Source: Clostridia bacterium
GTDB taxonomy: Bacteria > Bacillota > Clostridia > Oscillospirales > CAG-272
Length of the DNA stretch: 45,129 nt
Direction of reading: 5' to 3'
Assembly (NCBI GenBank): GCA_017451485.1
Contig: JAFTOG010000047.1
Location: 1-45,129 of the forward strand
Shown: piece by piece, positions 33,685 to 41,233 of the stretch
Layout: each line of letters opens with the position of its first letter
Numbering within the stretch: position 1 is the stretch's first letter
The notes under the pieces: model-generated
Database searches by the model: none
What the model was told of the DNA's origin: nothing
What the model saw: the letters and a program-made list of their open reading frames with translations, nothing else
Made by a program: the position numbers and the translations under genes

Positions 33685-34719
33685 TTAGATATATCTTTTT
33701 AAAAATTTTAATACGGATGTAAAATACTCTTTATTTATGCTATAATATACTGTTCTACCTTTATTACGTGCCTTTACAATATTAGCTTTTATCATAAGAC
33801 TTAAATGATAATATGCATTAGTTCCTGTAAGATTTAATATTTGTTCTAAATCTTTAATAGTGATTTCTCCCGAATTCATCATTAAATCCAATATATCTAC
33901 TCTATTTTTTTCTGCAATTGCATTACCAAATGTATCTAAATCGGGTACATATTCTAAGGAAGCAAGATAATTCAAATGGGCTTTATGATCATATCCTAAA
34001 AACAAATTAACATTATTTGTACCAAAACGACACATTACGCAATTTTTTCTTAAAATACAAGGGTATACAAAAATCAAATAGAAATCAACAGAATTAAATG
34101 AATAAGATTTATCGTTTTTCAATTTATCCAATAAAAAATCCAAATCTAAATTTGTTTGAAACTCGAAAAACTTATCACCAAAGGACTCATATTTTTGTCT
34201 TAAGGATGATTGAACATCAAAAAGTTCATCCAAGAGTATTTTTACTATTGACTCAGGATCAATAAAAAATGAATACAAGGCACTTCTTAATGAATCGTTA
34301 TAATTTGAGCTTCTGATACTGTTACTTATTAAAGAAATAAATGATGTATCATTATATGATTCTAAAGGGAAATCAGGAAAATAATACTCGATTACATTTG
34401 ACTTTAATTTATCAACGTCGGAAAGTTCATTATATAACGTGGTGAAATTATATTCCATTTCAAACTCGCCCAGATATTTTTCAAAATACCGTTCTGTAAC
34501 CAAGCATTCGGAATCGTCTTTTAAGTAAAAAAACGGAAGCAGTTCACCCGGAATATCTTTATATTCGTTATAAATTTTAGTTAGGAACTCAGTATCTTCA
34601 TTTGCCTTTTGATAGTTTATGTCTTTAGATAGGCAATACTCCTTATTAAACCTTAAAACAAAAATATAAATAAGGTCATAAATAAAGCCGGGTTCTTTGA
34701 CTAGTTTCAATTCTCTCAT
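33685..34719 (-). CDS. ArsR-like winged-helix regulator with long N-terminal sensor domain
   Basis: This 344-residue, very AT-rich gene encodes a protein whose last 80 residues (about 262-344) are an ArsR-type winged helix: NRVDILDLMMNSGEITIKDL, then TGTNAYYHLSLMIKANIV and a wing GRTVYYSIN. The 260-residue N-terminal part is helical and not recognised; it contains a Cys pair (CVMCRFGTNN). I infer that it senses a ligand, perhaps the mature peptide, and controls the divergent cluster. It is the first gene of the operon regulator-precursor-nucleotidyltransferase and has two consensus promoters. The ATG at 34719 is preceded by AAGGA; an earlier ATG at 34731 has no usable site. Confidence 0.75.
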   Translation of the reverse strand: MRELKLVKEPGFIYDLIYIFVLRFNKEYCLSKDINYQKANEDTEFLTKIYNEYKDIPGELLPFFYLKDDSECLVTERYFEKYLGEFEMEYNFTTLYNELSDVDKLKSNVIEYYFPDFPLESYNDTSFISLISNSIRSSNYNDSLRSALYSFFIDPESIVKILLDELFDVQSSLRQKYESFGDKFFEFQTNLDLDFLLDKLKNDKSYSFNSVDFYLIFVYPCILRKNCVMCRFGTNNVNLFLGYDHKAHLNYLASLEYVPDLDTFGNAIAEKNRVDILDLMMNSGEITIKDLEQILNLTGTNAYYHLSLMIKANIVKARNKGRTVYYSINKEYFTSVLKFLKRYI

Positions 34720-34757
34720 TATAAATAACATCCTTAAAAATATTGTAATACAAAGAT

Positions 34758-34786
34758 ATTATAATATTTTTTTAGCTCTTTGTCAA
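34758..34786 (-). promoter_or_regulatory. Proximal consensus promoter of the regulator-precursor operon
   Basis: On the minus strand TTGACA (34781-34786), 17 bases and TATAAT (34758-34763) match consensus exactly, 39 bases ahead of the ATG at 34719. Confidence 0.85.
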
Positions 34787-34836
34787 TATTCTTATATAAG
34801 AACAGCAACGGAAAGAATTGACAAATATGCACTTGT

Positions 34837-34865
34837 ATTATAGCAAAGCTTATGTCTTTTGTCAA
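34837..34865 (-). promoter_or_regulatory. Distal consensus promoter of the regulator-precursor operon
   Basis: A second exact match on the minus strand: TTGACA (34860-34865), 17 bases and TATAAT (34837-34842), 79 bases upstream of the first. A plus-strand TTGACAAAT at 34818 is the inverted partner of the TTTGTCAA at 34858-34865, giving an inverted repeat that could be an operator. Confidence 0.75.
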
Positions 34866-34895
34866 TATATTTCAAAAAATATTGTTTAGAAAATG

Positions 34896-34924
34896 TTGAA
34901 TATTGCTATTTTTTGTGATATACT
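34896..34924 (+). promoter_or_regulatory. Promoter of the kinase-peptidase-radical SAM operon
   Basis: TTGAAT (34896-34901), 17 bases and TATACT (34919-34924) lie 24 bases ahead of the ATG at 34948. It is divergent from the two regulator promoters. Confidence 0.75.
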
Positions 34925-34947
34925 TACCACAGAAAGGAAGTGATTAT

Positions 34948-35739
34948 ATGAATCGCTATCTGATAAACCTCCCATATCAAAATAAATTCTTGGTAGTAAC
35001 AAACACTGAAAATATATACAAAGGCTTGATTCTTAAATACGGAAAGTATGCGACTATATACACCCGTGAAGAAGCTCCCGACAATACGATAGAAGCATAT
35101 ACAAATGAAAACAGCTATATAGTAAAGTATAAAAACGAAATACATTACGTTACATCTGCTGTACAGGCAATAATTGAACTTATTGGCAAGGACAGAAAAT
35201 ACGATGAATCGGTATACGCTATGCACGGTGCCGCTATCGAAAAGGACGGACAGGCATATCTGTTTTTAGCCCCTACAGGCACAGGCAAAACTACTCTTAC
35301 CGCTTATCTTACATTGAAAGGATTCGGCTATATAACAGACGATTGCATTTTAGTAAGTAAAGCTGATTTAACCGTTTTTCCATGCTCTACTCCTATTCAA
35401 ATGCGTTCAGGCGGGGTTGAAGTGTTGCAATCTGACATTCCTGATTTTAATATTGAATTAAAACAGGTTTCCGACAGGTACGCTTTGTTCCCTAACCGAT
35501 ATGTTGAAAGAACGTTACCTATTAAAGAAATTTTCTTTATAAAAAGAACAGATATAAACGAAATAAGAGAGCTATCCTCAATGGAGAAAAATCAGCTCCT
35601 GCTCAAATCCTCTTTAACCGAACATAAGCTAAACGTAGAAATTTTACGCTTTATTTCTAAGCTTTCAAAAGTTAAATGCAGCGAGTTAAAATACAAGGAT
35701 TTAGAATATGTGTTGAGAGTAATAAACAATGAACTATAA
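34948..35739 (+). CDS. HPr kinase-like P-loop protein (RiPP-cluster type)
   Basis: This 263-residue protein has the C-terminal HPr kinase/PEPCK-like fold. The block MHGAAIEKDGQAYLFLAPTG leads into Walker A APTGTGKTTL (about 108-117), and YITDDCILV (about 128-136) holds the acidic residues after the P-loop. It lacks the HprK N-terminal domain and the GSGIGKSE consensus. Small HPrK-like proteins of this kind are kinases that phosphorylate a C-terminal serine in some lasso peptides. Here Ser35 of the precursor is a possible target (inference). AAGGAAGTG precedes the ATG. The next gene starts inside its last codons. Confidence 0.8.
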   Translation: MNRYLINLPYQNKFLVVTNTENIYKGLILKYGKYATIYTREEAPDNTIEAYTNENSYIVKYKNEIHYVTSAVQAIIELIGKDRKYDESVYAMHGAAIEKDGQAYLFLAPTGTGKTTLTAYLTLKGFGYITDDCILVSKADLTVFPCSTPIQMRSGGVEVLQSDIPDFNIELKQVSDRYALFPNRYVERTLPIKEIFFIKRTDINEIRELSSMEKNQLLLKSSLTEHKLNVEILRFISKLSKVKCSELKYKDLEYVLRVINNEL

Positions 35740-36445
35740 GCTATACAATAAAATATTTTTATCCCAATCAAAAATAAAAAAAGAGCTTACAACCTCTGTA
35801 ATCGGAGTCAGTATGAATCCAATTTTGAAAGAGGGAGATAAGCTGACTGTTACAAGATGTGAAGATTATGAAATAGGAGATATACTTGTTTATCTATACA
35901 AACACGATGAGCTTCTTGTTCATAGATTGCTGAAAAAGGAAAACGGTATCTATTATTGTAAAGGTGATAATTGCTATCGCCTTGAGGATGTGGAATATGA
36001 CAGAATTGTCGGAAAGGTAACAAAGATAAACGGATGCGATGATATTCCCTTTCCCGAAGGAATTGTTGAAGCGTCATATGCTATACACAAGCTGCTTGCA
36101 AAATTAAAATACAATATTCCACTTTTAAGAACAACTGAAGAATATAAAAAATATGAAGAAAAATATTTAAGGAGAAAAAATATGACTTACCAGAAAAACG
36201 AAAGCTTTGAGTTTATACAATCCGACAATGATTCCCTTGCGGTATTCGACCCCGAAACAGAAACTTTATTCTTCTTCGATGAGGTTGGAATCGATATTCT
36301 CAAGGTGTTAGAAGCACCTCATACAGTTGAAAACTTAATTAACGAGCTTTGCAAGATTTATAATGCAACTCCCGAGGACATTTCCGACGACGTTAACGAG
36401 TTTATAAAAGATACTCTTACGAAGAAAGTCATTGTTGAAAAATGA
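35729..36445 (+). CDS. Fusion of S24/S26-type serine peptidase and PqqD-like RRE domain
   Basis: This 238-residue protein has two domains. Residues about 20-105 are an S24/S26 peptidase core: VIGVSMNPIL (Ser28 in S-M-x-P), GDILVY, LVHRLL (His65), then CKGDNCYRLEDVEYDRIVGK (Asp80 region). This is the Ser/His/Asp arrangement of SipW or ER-type signal peptidases. No membrane anchor is present. Residues about 155-238 are a PqqD-like leader-binding domain: LAVFDPETETLFFFDEVG, ILKVLEAPHTVENLI and VNEFIKDTL. A linker of about 45 residues joins them. I infer a soluble leader peptidase with its own leader-recognition arm. The start overlaps the kinase gene by 11 bases. An internal ribosome site and ATG at 36182 could yield the RRE alone. 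Confidence 0.8.
   Translation: MNYKLYNKIFLSQSKIKKELTTSVIGVSMNPILKEGDKLTVTRCEDYEIGDILVYLYKHDELLVHRLLKKENGIYYCKGDNCYRLEDVEYDRIVGKVTKINGCDDIPFPEGIVEASYAIHKLLAKLKYNIPLLRTTEEYKKYEEKYLRRKNMTYQKNESFEFIQSDNDSLAVFDPETETLFFFDEVGIDILKVLEAPHTVENLINELCKIYNATPEDISDDVNEFIKDTLTKKVIVEK
36169..36184 (+). promoter_or_regulatory. Internal ribosome binding site and in-frame start for a stand-alone RRE
   Basis: AAGGAG (36169-36174) lies seven bases before ATG 36182-36184, which is codon 152 of the fusion and the exact beginning of the PqqD-like domain. An 87-residue RRE protein could be made from here. Confidence 0.6.
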
Positions 36446-37461
36446 AAATAGAAAAAGCCTACATAGAAATTACTAACATTTGTAATCTTAATTGCAAAAC
36501 CTGCTATAACCGTTCCGGGCTTAACAAGGAGCGTCATGAAATATCGGTTAAACAATTGGAGAAAGCAATTCTATTGTTGTCAAAGTACGGGGCGAAAAGA
36601 TTTTTAATTTCCGGTGGAGAGCCTACTTTACATTCGGAATTTAAAAAGATAACCGATTTAATAAGAAAGTATAAAAACTTCTCATTTGGTATAGTTACTA
36701 ATGGTACTACGGGAAATAACAACCTGATAGAGCTTATAAACTCCGTGCCCAATTGCACAGTGCAAATAAGTCTTGACGGATGCTCTGAAGAAGACAACAA
36801 ATTAACAAGAGGATGTGGTAGCTTCCAAAAAACAATTGATTTTGCAAAAAAGATAGAACATAATTTTGGTAAAACCAATTTTATCAAAATGGTTATTTCA
36901 AAGGATAATTACAAAAATGTAGAAGCATTCTACAATCTAACATTATCACTTGGCTTCACTCCGGAATTTGCATTTATTTATCGAAGCGGAAATGCTACAC
37001 AAGCTTGGGAACATAAATGCCTTACCGCTAAAGAAAAAATACAAATTCTCTCTTTGATAAATAAACTAAACATCCAAACAGGTACTGATGCTTTCTTACC
37101 AAAGTGTACAACAAGCTGCCCTTTCCTATCTAAAGACAACAAACTTGGTATTTGTATAAAGCCCGACGGCTCTATCCAACCCTGTCAGTCTTTGTATGAT
37201 GCAAAATACACTTTGTCAAATATATTTGAATTTAACGAAGAAGAATTTTCAAATAACTTGGAGAAAATATATAATCTCGCAAACGCACGTATTTTAGCTG
37301 ACTTTGGATGTCAAAAATGCATCCTTAACAAAGTTTGCGGCAGAGGCTGCATGGCTGAAGCGGAAAATCTAAACTCCAATCCATTATCCAATGACGGTAA
37401 TTGCGAATATAGAAAATTACAGTTTTTACTATTCGATTTAAAAATACATAATGCTACTTAA
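36442..37461 (+). CDS. Radical SAM enzyme with SPASM-type C-terminal cluster domain
   Basis: This 339-residue enzyme has ITNICNLNCKTCYNRSG with the CxxxCxxC 4Fe-4S motif (Cys14, 18, 21), SGGEPTLH and QISLDGC as SAM-binding elements. A C-terminal SPASM region has CTTSCPF, GICIKPDGSIQPCQSL, then GCQKC, KVCGRGCMAEA and a final Cys. Such proteins modify RiPP precursors (thioether, C-C or C-O links) or act as anaerobic maturases. ATGA overlaps the stop of the peptidase-RRE gene, so it is coupled to its likely leader-recognition partner. The precursor's single Cys30 and aromatic residues are possible targets (inference). Confidence 0.88.
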   Translation: MKIEKAYIEITNICNLNCKTCYNRSGLNKERHEISVKQLEKAILLLSKYGAKRFLISGGEPTLHSEFKKITDLIRKYKNFSFGIVTNGTTGNNNLIELINSVPNCTVQISLDGCSEEDNKLTRGCGSFQKTIDFAKKIEHNFGKTNFIKMVISKDNYKNVEAFYNLTLSLGFTPEFAFIYRSGNATQAWEHKCLTAKEKIQILSLINKLNIQTGTDAFLPKCTTSCPFLSKDNKLGICIKPDGSIQPCQSLYDAKYTLSNIFEFNEEEFSNNLEKIYNLANARILADFGCQKCILNKVCGRGCMAEAENLNSNPLSNDGNCEYRKLQFLLFDLKIHNAT

Positions 37462-37592
37462 AATGAGTTTTACTTATGAAACACATTTTTATATACACCG
37501 CTTTTTTATGATATGCTTTTCAAAAATGTAGATTTTTATTTATAACAACAATCATATGCTCTGCATTAATTTTTTAGATTAAGGAGTTTAAA

Positions 37593-37620
37593 AATCGAGT
37601 GCTGATTTCAGCACTCGATT
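37593..37620. terminator. Terminator between the radical SAM gene and the XRE-TPR gene
   Basis: A 12-bp perfect stem (37593-37604 with 37609-37620, loop ATTT). The minus strand side has TTTTTAAA, so it mainly ends the XRE-TPR gene, but it may also stop the radical SAM operon. Confidence 0.8.
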
Positions 37621-37624
37621 AGCT

Positions 37625-38410
37625 TTACTTATTGCTCATTCGTTGTATTTGCTTATTAAAGAATTCTACATAGTTTTTAAAGCACTCTAAATTGCCTAAA
37701 AGCTCAATCATTTTAATAGCCACCATAGTTTCTTCGATTGCTTTTTCGGTTTCTCCGTTAGCTTCATAGCATTCTGCGATTTTCCACATCATTTGAATCA
37801 GGTTTTCAAATGAAATCCATTTTTGTTTGTCTGCCGCTTCAAGCTTTTCTTTACCTGTTAGTAGAAAAGCAAGCTCACTAAGCTTTGTAAAATATATCTC
37901 GGGAATCTGTTCAAGAGCTTTTCTTGCTCCCTCAATATCTCCTTTTTCCTTTAATGCATACGATAAAAATCTTAACGCATCGTATTTTATATCCATCTCC
38001 TTTGTATGCTCGGTTAAATAGCTTGCTACTTTTATAGTTTCATCGGGGTTTTCTCTGCAATTTAATACATACAGTAAATTATTTAACAAGATTTCATTGT
38101 TGGGATATTTCTTTAAGCCCTCTTCAAGAATCTGTCTGCCTTTTTTATAATCAGTTTCTCTGTACTTATATGCCTCATCAACTATTTTTTCTATATCTTC
38201 TTCTATTTCCTTTAAATTAAAATCAAACAATTCATCCATAGAGATTCCGAAGAAGACTGCCAATATAGGCATCATTGTAATATCGGGCAAGGCAATATTA
38301 TTTTCCCATTTACTTATTGCTTGAAATGAAATATTTATACTTGAAGCAAGCTGCTCTTGCGTAAGACCTTTCTTTTTTCTAAGCTCTCTAATTCTGTTTC
38401 CAATATTCAT
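37625..38410 (-). CDS. XRE-family regulator with TPR-like C-terminal domain
   Basis: This 261-residue protein has an N-terminal HTH_3 (about 5-60; RELRKKKGLTQEQLASSINI, AISKWENNIALPDI) followed by about 200 residues of helical, TPR-like repeats (GRQILEEGLKKYPNNEIL, AYALKEKGDIEGARKALEQI-type pairs, ECYEANGETEKAIEE). This is the common Firmicute layout in which the repeats may bind a peptide or partner. The ATG at 38410 has GGAGGAT three to five bases upstream. A perfect palindrome lies between its promoter and start. A link to the neighbouring peptide cluster is possible but unproven. Confidence 0.82.
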   Translation of the reverse strand: MNIGNRIRELRKKKGLTQEQLASSINISFQAISKWENNIALPDITMMPILAVFFGISMDELFDFNLKEIEEDIEKIVDEAYKYRETDYKKGRQILEEGLKKYPNNEILLNNLLYVLNCRENPDETIKVASYLTEHTKEMDIKYDALRFLSYALKEKGDIEGARKALEQIPEIYFTKLSELAFLLTGKEKLEAADKQKWISFENLIQMMWKIAECYEANGETEKAIEETMVAIKMIELLGNLECFKNYVEFFNKQIQRMSNK

Positions 38411-38430
38411 AATATCCTCCAAAATTGTTA

Positions 38431-38476
38431 TGTAAGCTTACACCTTGATTATACACCAAAAAAGAGAAATAAACAA
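38431..38476 (-). promoter_or_regulatory. Promoter and palindromic operator of the XRE-TPR gene
   Basis: On the minus strand TTGTTT (38471-38476), 17 bases and TATAAT (38448-38453) form the promoter. TGTAAGCTTACA (38431-38442), a perfect 12-base palindrome, sits just downstream at the start site, a position suited to self-repression. Confidence 0.65.
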
Positions 38477-38993
38477 TAACTTGTCAGATTAAGTGATTCA
38501 ACCATCAAGAGAAATACAACCCTGAGTTAAAAAGACTTTTTACATATAAACTGTTCTGTTATTGAGTTGCTTAAATTTCAGTTCCACTTTCCCTCACTTA
38601 TCTACCAAAAAAGGACACCGATCTGTGTCCTTTTTTTGATATGCTAAGTAAGAAAGATACTGAAAATATTAAGGAGCGATATTCTTAAAGATCATTTTAT
38701 TCCTTACTCTTTTGAAAGCTTTAGCTTAAGTAAGCGGTCTTATGATGTTTTAATTAAAGCGACGTCTTTAAACAGAAACGAGATAACATTTCGGCTATGA
38801 ACCGATTTGTTATCTCTTTCTGTCGTTATAAGAACCTGCTACGCAGAACCGTGTTATTCGCTCTGCTCACAATAAGGATTTGGGCTTAGCCCATTCTGCG
38901 TTTGACCAGTCAAATGCGATGCTTGCCTTTTTGTCAAAGTGTTAATTCTCCGCTAAGGACATCACCCTATCCCGGTTGAGATTTTTATTTTGG
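38477..38993. other. Gene-free spacer with two hairpins at the right edge of the accessory region
   Basis: No intact gene is visible in about 500 bases. One terminator-like hairpin is GGACAC/GTGTCC with A and T tracts (38607-38637). A second pairs GAGATAACA (38780-38788) with TGTTATCTC (38808-38816) and an inner CGG/CCG. Between 38826 and 38940 the minus strand has a protein-like frame (ASIAFDWSNAEWAKPKSLL, a stop, then AERITRFCVAGSYNDRKR), which may be the relic of a gene or of a dispersed repeat. Confidence 0.5.
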
Positions 38994-41159
38994 TTATATA
39001 AGCTCAAATTTTGCAAAGGGAACGCAAGTGGAGTCCTTACCAATGAAGACCTCAAATTCGCCTTTTTCAGACACATGCTCCAGCTTTTGGTTCCAATAAC
39101 GGAGCATCGGCTCGGTAATTTCAAAGGAAACGGTTGCCTCCTCGCCTACGTCGAGTTCAATCTTTTCAAAGCCCTTAAGCTCCTTGACAGGTCGAACGCA
39201 GGAGCCCTTTACATCTCTTATATAGAGCTGTACTGCTTCCTTACCCTTATGGCCTCCTGTGTTTTTGATTTTTGCACTTGCAACAATTTTTTCGTCTGAC
39301 TTCATTACTGCTGCACTGAGGCTCATGTCACTGTATTCAAAGGTCGTATACGACAATCCGTAACCAAAGGGATAGAGAGGACTGTTGGGCACATCAATAT
39401 AGGATGATGTATAAAGCACACGGTTAAGATCATCTTTAAGAAGCTTCGGTCTGCCTGTTGTGTAGTGATTATAATAGATGGGGCACTGACCGAGAGCACG
39501 TGGGAAGGTCATTGTAATTTTTCCACTTGGCACAGCATTACCGAAGAGAAGATTAGCACAGGCGTTTCCACCCTCTGTACCCGGCATCCACATATTAAGA
39601 ATAGCAGGTGCTGTGTTATGGAGTCGGCTGATTGCAAGGGGTCTGCCTGTAAACAGAGCTACAGCCACATTCTTATTTACCTCGAGTATTTTGTCAAGCA
39701 GCTTATACTGTATCTCAGGTAGCTCGATATCTGCACGGCAGTTAGCCTCTCCTGAATAGTCCTGGTGCTCACCTAAGCAGAGGACAACACACTCACTGCT
39801 CTTAGCAAGCTCCACAGCCTCGTCAAAGAGAGATTCATCCTCCGAGTTGTATTCAACATAACAGCCGGGGGCGTATTTTACTCTGTCGCCGAGAAGCTTT
39901 GAAAGTCCCTCGTAAACGCTTACGGTTTCCTCAGCTCTGCCACCGCAGTGCCAGCTACCGTGGATTTTGCCCGTTGAGGCGAGAGGACCTATCAACGCCA
40001 CGCTTGATACATTCTTGCTAAAGGGAAGGACACCGTCGTTTTTAAGGAGAACGGCACTTTGCTCAGCACCCTTTCTTGCAAGGGCACGGTGCTCAGGGGA
40101 AAGCTGTACTCTCTTTGACTCCTCCACATTTACGCTTCTGTATGGATTGTCAAGAATTCCAAGGGATTCCTTAAGGTCAAGTATTCTCAAAACGGATTTG
40201 TCAATCTGCTCCTCGGTAACCTTGCCCTCGTCTATCAGAGCACGGAGATGCTCAGCATAACAGCTCGACATCATTTCAATATCGCACTCAGCCTCAATAG
40301 CACGGAGAGCCGCCTCCTTTTTGTCCTCGCAGGCACCGTGAACTATCATTTCTTCAACTGCACCGTAATCACTTATTACAACACCGTCAAAGCCCCATTC
40401 ATCTCTTAAGATATCCTTCATAAGATGCTTATTACCGACACAGGGTACGCCATCTACAATGTTAAACGCTGCCATAAGCATTTTAACCCCGGCATCAACT
40501 GCCGCCTTATATGCCGGCAGATAGTATTCACGCAGGGTGCGTTCACTTACATCAACCGTATTGTAGTCACGGCCTGCCTCTGCTGCACCGTATGCCGCAA
40601 AATGCTTTACACAGGCAGCAAGATTGTATTTACCCATGTCGCCCTGGAATCCACGGACTGTCGCCTTCGCCATCTCAGAATTCATATAGGGGTCCTCACC
40701 GCTTGATTCCATAACCCTTCCCCATCTGGGATCTCTTACAAGGTCCACCATAGGTGCAAAGGTAACACCTACACCGTCAAGGCTGGCTTCCTTTGCTGCC
40801 ATAGAGGCAAGCTCTCTTGCAAGCTCACGGTCGAAGGAGGCGGCAACGGCAAGATTAATGGGATACAGAGTACGGTGACCGTGTATTACATCCTGCATAA
40901 ACACAGGGGGACGCTTACTCTTGCTTTTATCAAGATAATTTGTAAGGGCATCTATCATAGTTTCTGCCCCCACAAGATTCAGGGATGTGCCTATATCATA
41001 AATCATTTCCTTGTCAAGCTTTAATTTGCTGTTGGGACCTGTTATGACCTTGTAGGTGCTTCCCTTTGTTAAATATGTAGCTGTTGTAATTTGCTCAAGA
41101 TGATATATTTTATCATCAAGGGTCATTTTTGCAAGAATTTCTTTTGTTCTCCGGCTCAT
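38994..41159 (-). CDS. GH3-family beta-glycosidase
   Basis: This 721-residue glycoside hydrolase 3 enzyme has a TIM-like N-terminal domain, an alpha/beta sandwich and a C-terminal fibronectin III-like domain. Key blocks are PPVFMQDVIHGHRTLYP, MVDLVRDPRWGRVMES.GEDPY, the KHF pair near 185, and VISDYGA with nucleophile Asp264. In the second domain GSWHCGG and CLGEHQDYSGEA are typical of beta-glucosidase or beta-xylosidase members. No signal peptide is seen, so it should act inside the cell. The ATG at 41159 follows GGGAGG. It has its own promoter at the end of the GH78-like gene. Confidence 0.9.
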   Translation of the reverse strand: MSRRTKEILAKMTLDDKIYHLEQITTATYLTKGSTYKVITGPNSKLKLDKEMIYDIGTSLNLVGAETMIDALTNYLDKSKSKRPPVFMQDVIHGHRTLYPINLAVAASFDRELARELASMAAKEASLDGVGVTFAPMVDLVRDPRWGRVMESSGEDPYMNSEMAKATVRGFQGDMGKYNLAACVKHFAAYGAAEAGRDYNTVDVSERTLREYYLPAYKAAVDAGVKMLMAAFNIVDGVPCVGNKHLMKDILRDEWGFDGVVISDYGAVEEMIVHGACEDKKEAALRAIEAECDIEMMSSCYAEHLRALIDEGKVTEEQIDKSVLRILDLKESLGILDNPYRSVNVEESKRVQLSPEHRALARKGAEQSAVLLKNDGVLPFSKNVSSVALIGPLASTGKIHGSWHCGGRAEETVSVYEGLSKLLGDRVKYAPGCYVEYNSEDESLFDEAVELAKSSECVVLCLGEHQDYSGEANCRADIELPEIQYKLLDKILEVNKNVAVALFTGRPLAISRLHNTAPAILNMWMPGTEGGNACANLLFGNAVPSGKITMTFPRALGQCPIYYNHYTTGRPKLLKDDLNRVLYTSSYIDVPNSPLYPFGYGLSYTTFEYSDMSLSAAVMKSDEKIVASAKIKNTGGHKGKEAVQLYIRDVKGSCVRPVKELKGFEKIELDVGEEATVSFEITEPMLRYWNQKLEHVSEKGEFEVFIGKDSTCVPFAKFELI

Positions 41160-41204
41160 TTTTACCTCCCGTAAATCTAACATTAAAATATTGCTTACGC
41201 TTTT

Positions 41205-41233
41205 ATTATATCTGATAATTTTTGTAAAATCAA
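41205..41233 (-). promoter_or_regulatory. Promoter of GH3, overlapping the upstream stop codon
   Basis: On the minus strand TTGATT (41228-41233), a 17-base spacer and TATAAT (41205-41210). The -35 hexamer contains the TGA stop of the GH78-like gene (41230-41232). Confidence 0.75.

Noticed and set aside
32035..37461. Calling the peptide cluster a lasso-peptide cluster
   Set aside because: The kinase, nucleotidyltransferase and RRE fit, but there is no asparagine synthetase-like cyclase, no transglutaminase-like protease, and the peptide's C-terminal part has no Asp or Glu for the ring.
37463..37531. A 22-codon frame just after the radical SAM gene as a second precursor
   Set aside because: It has no ribosome site, odd composition and no leader motif.
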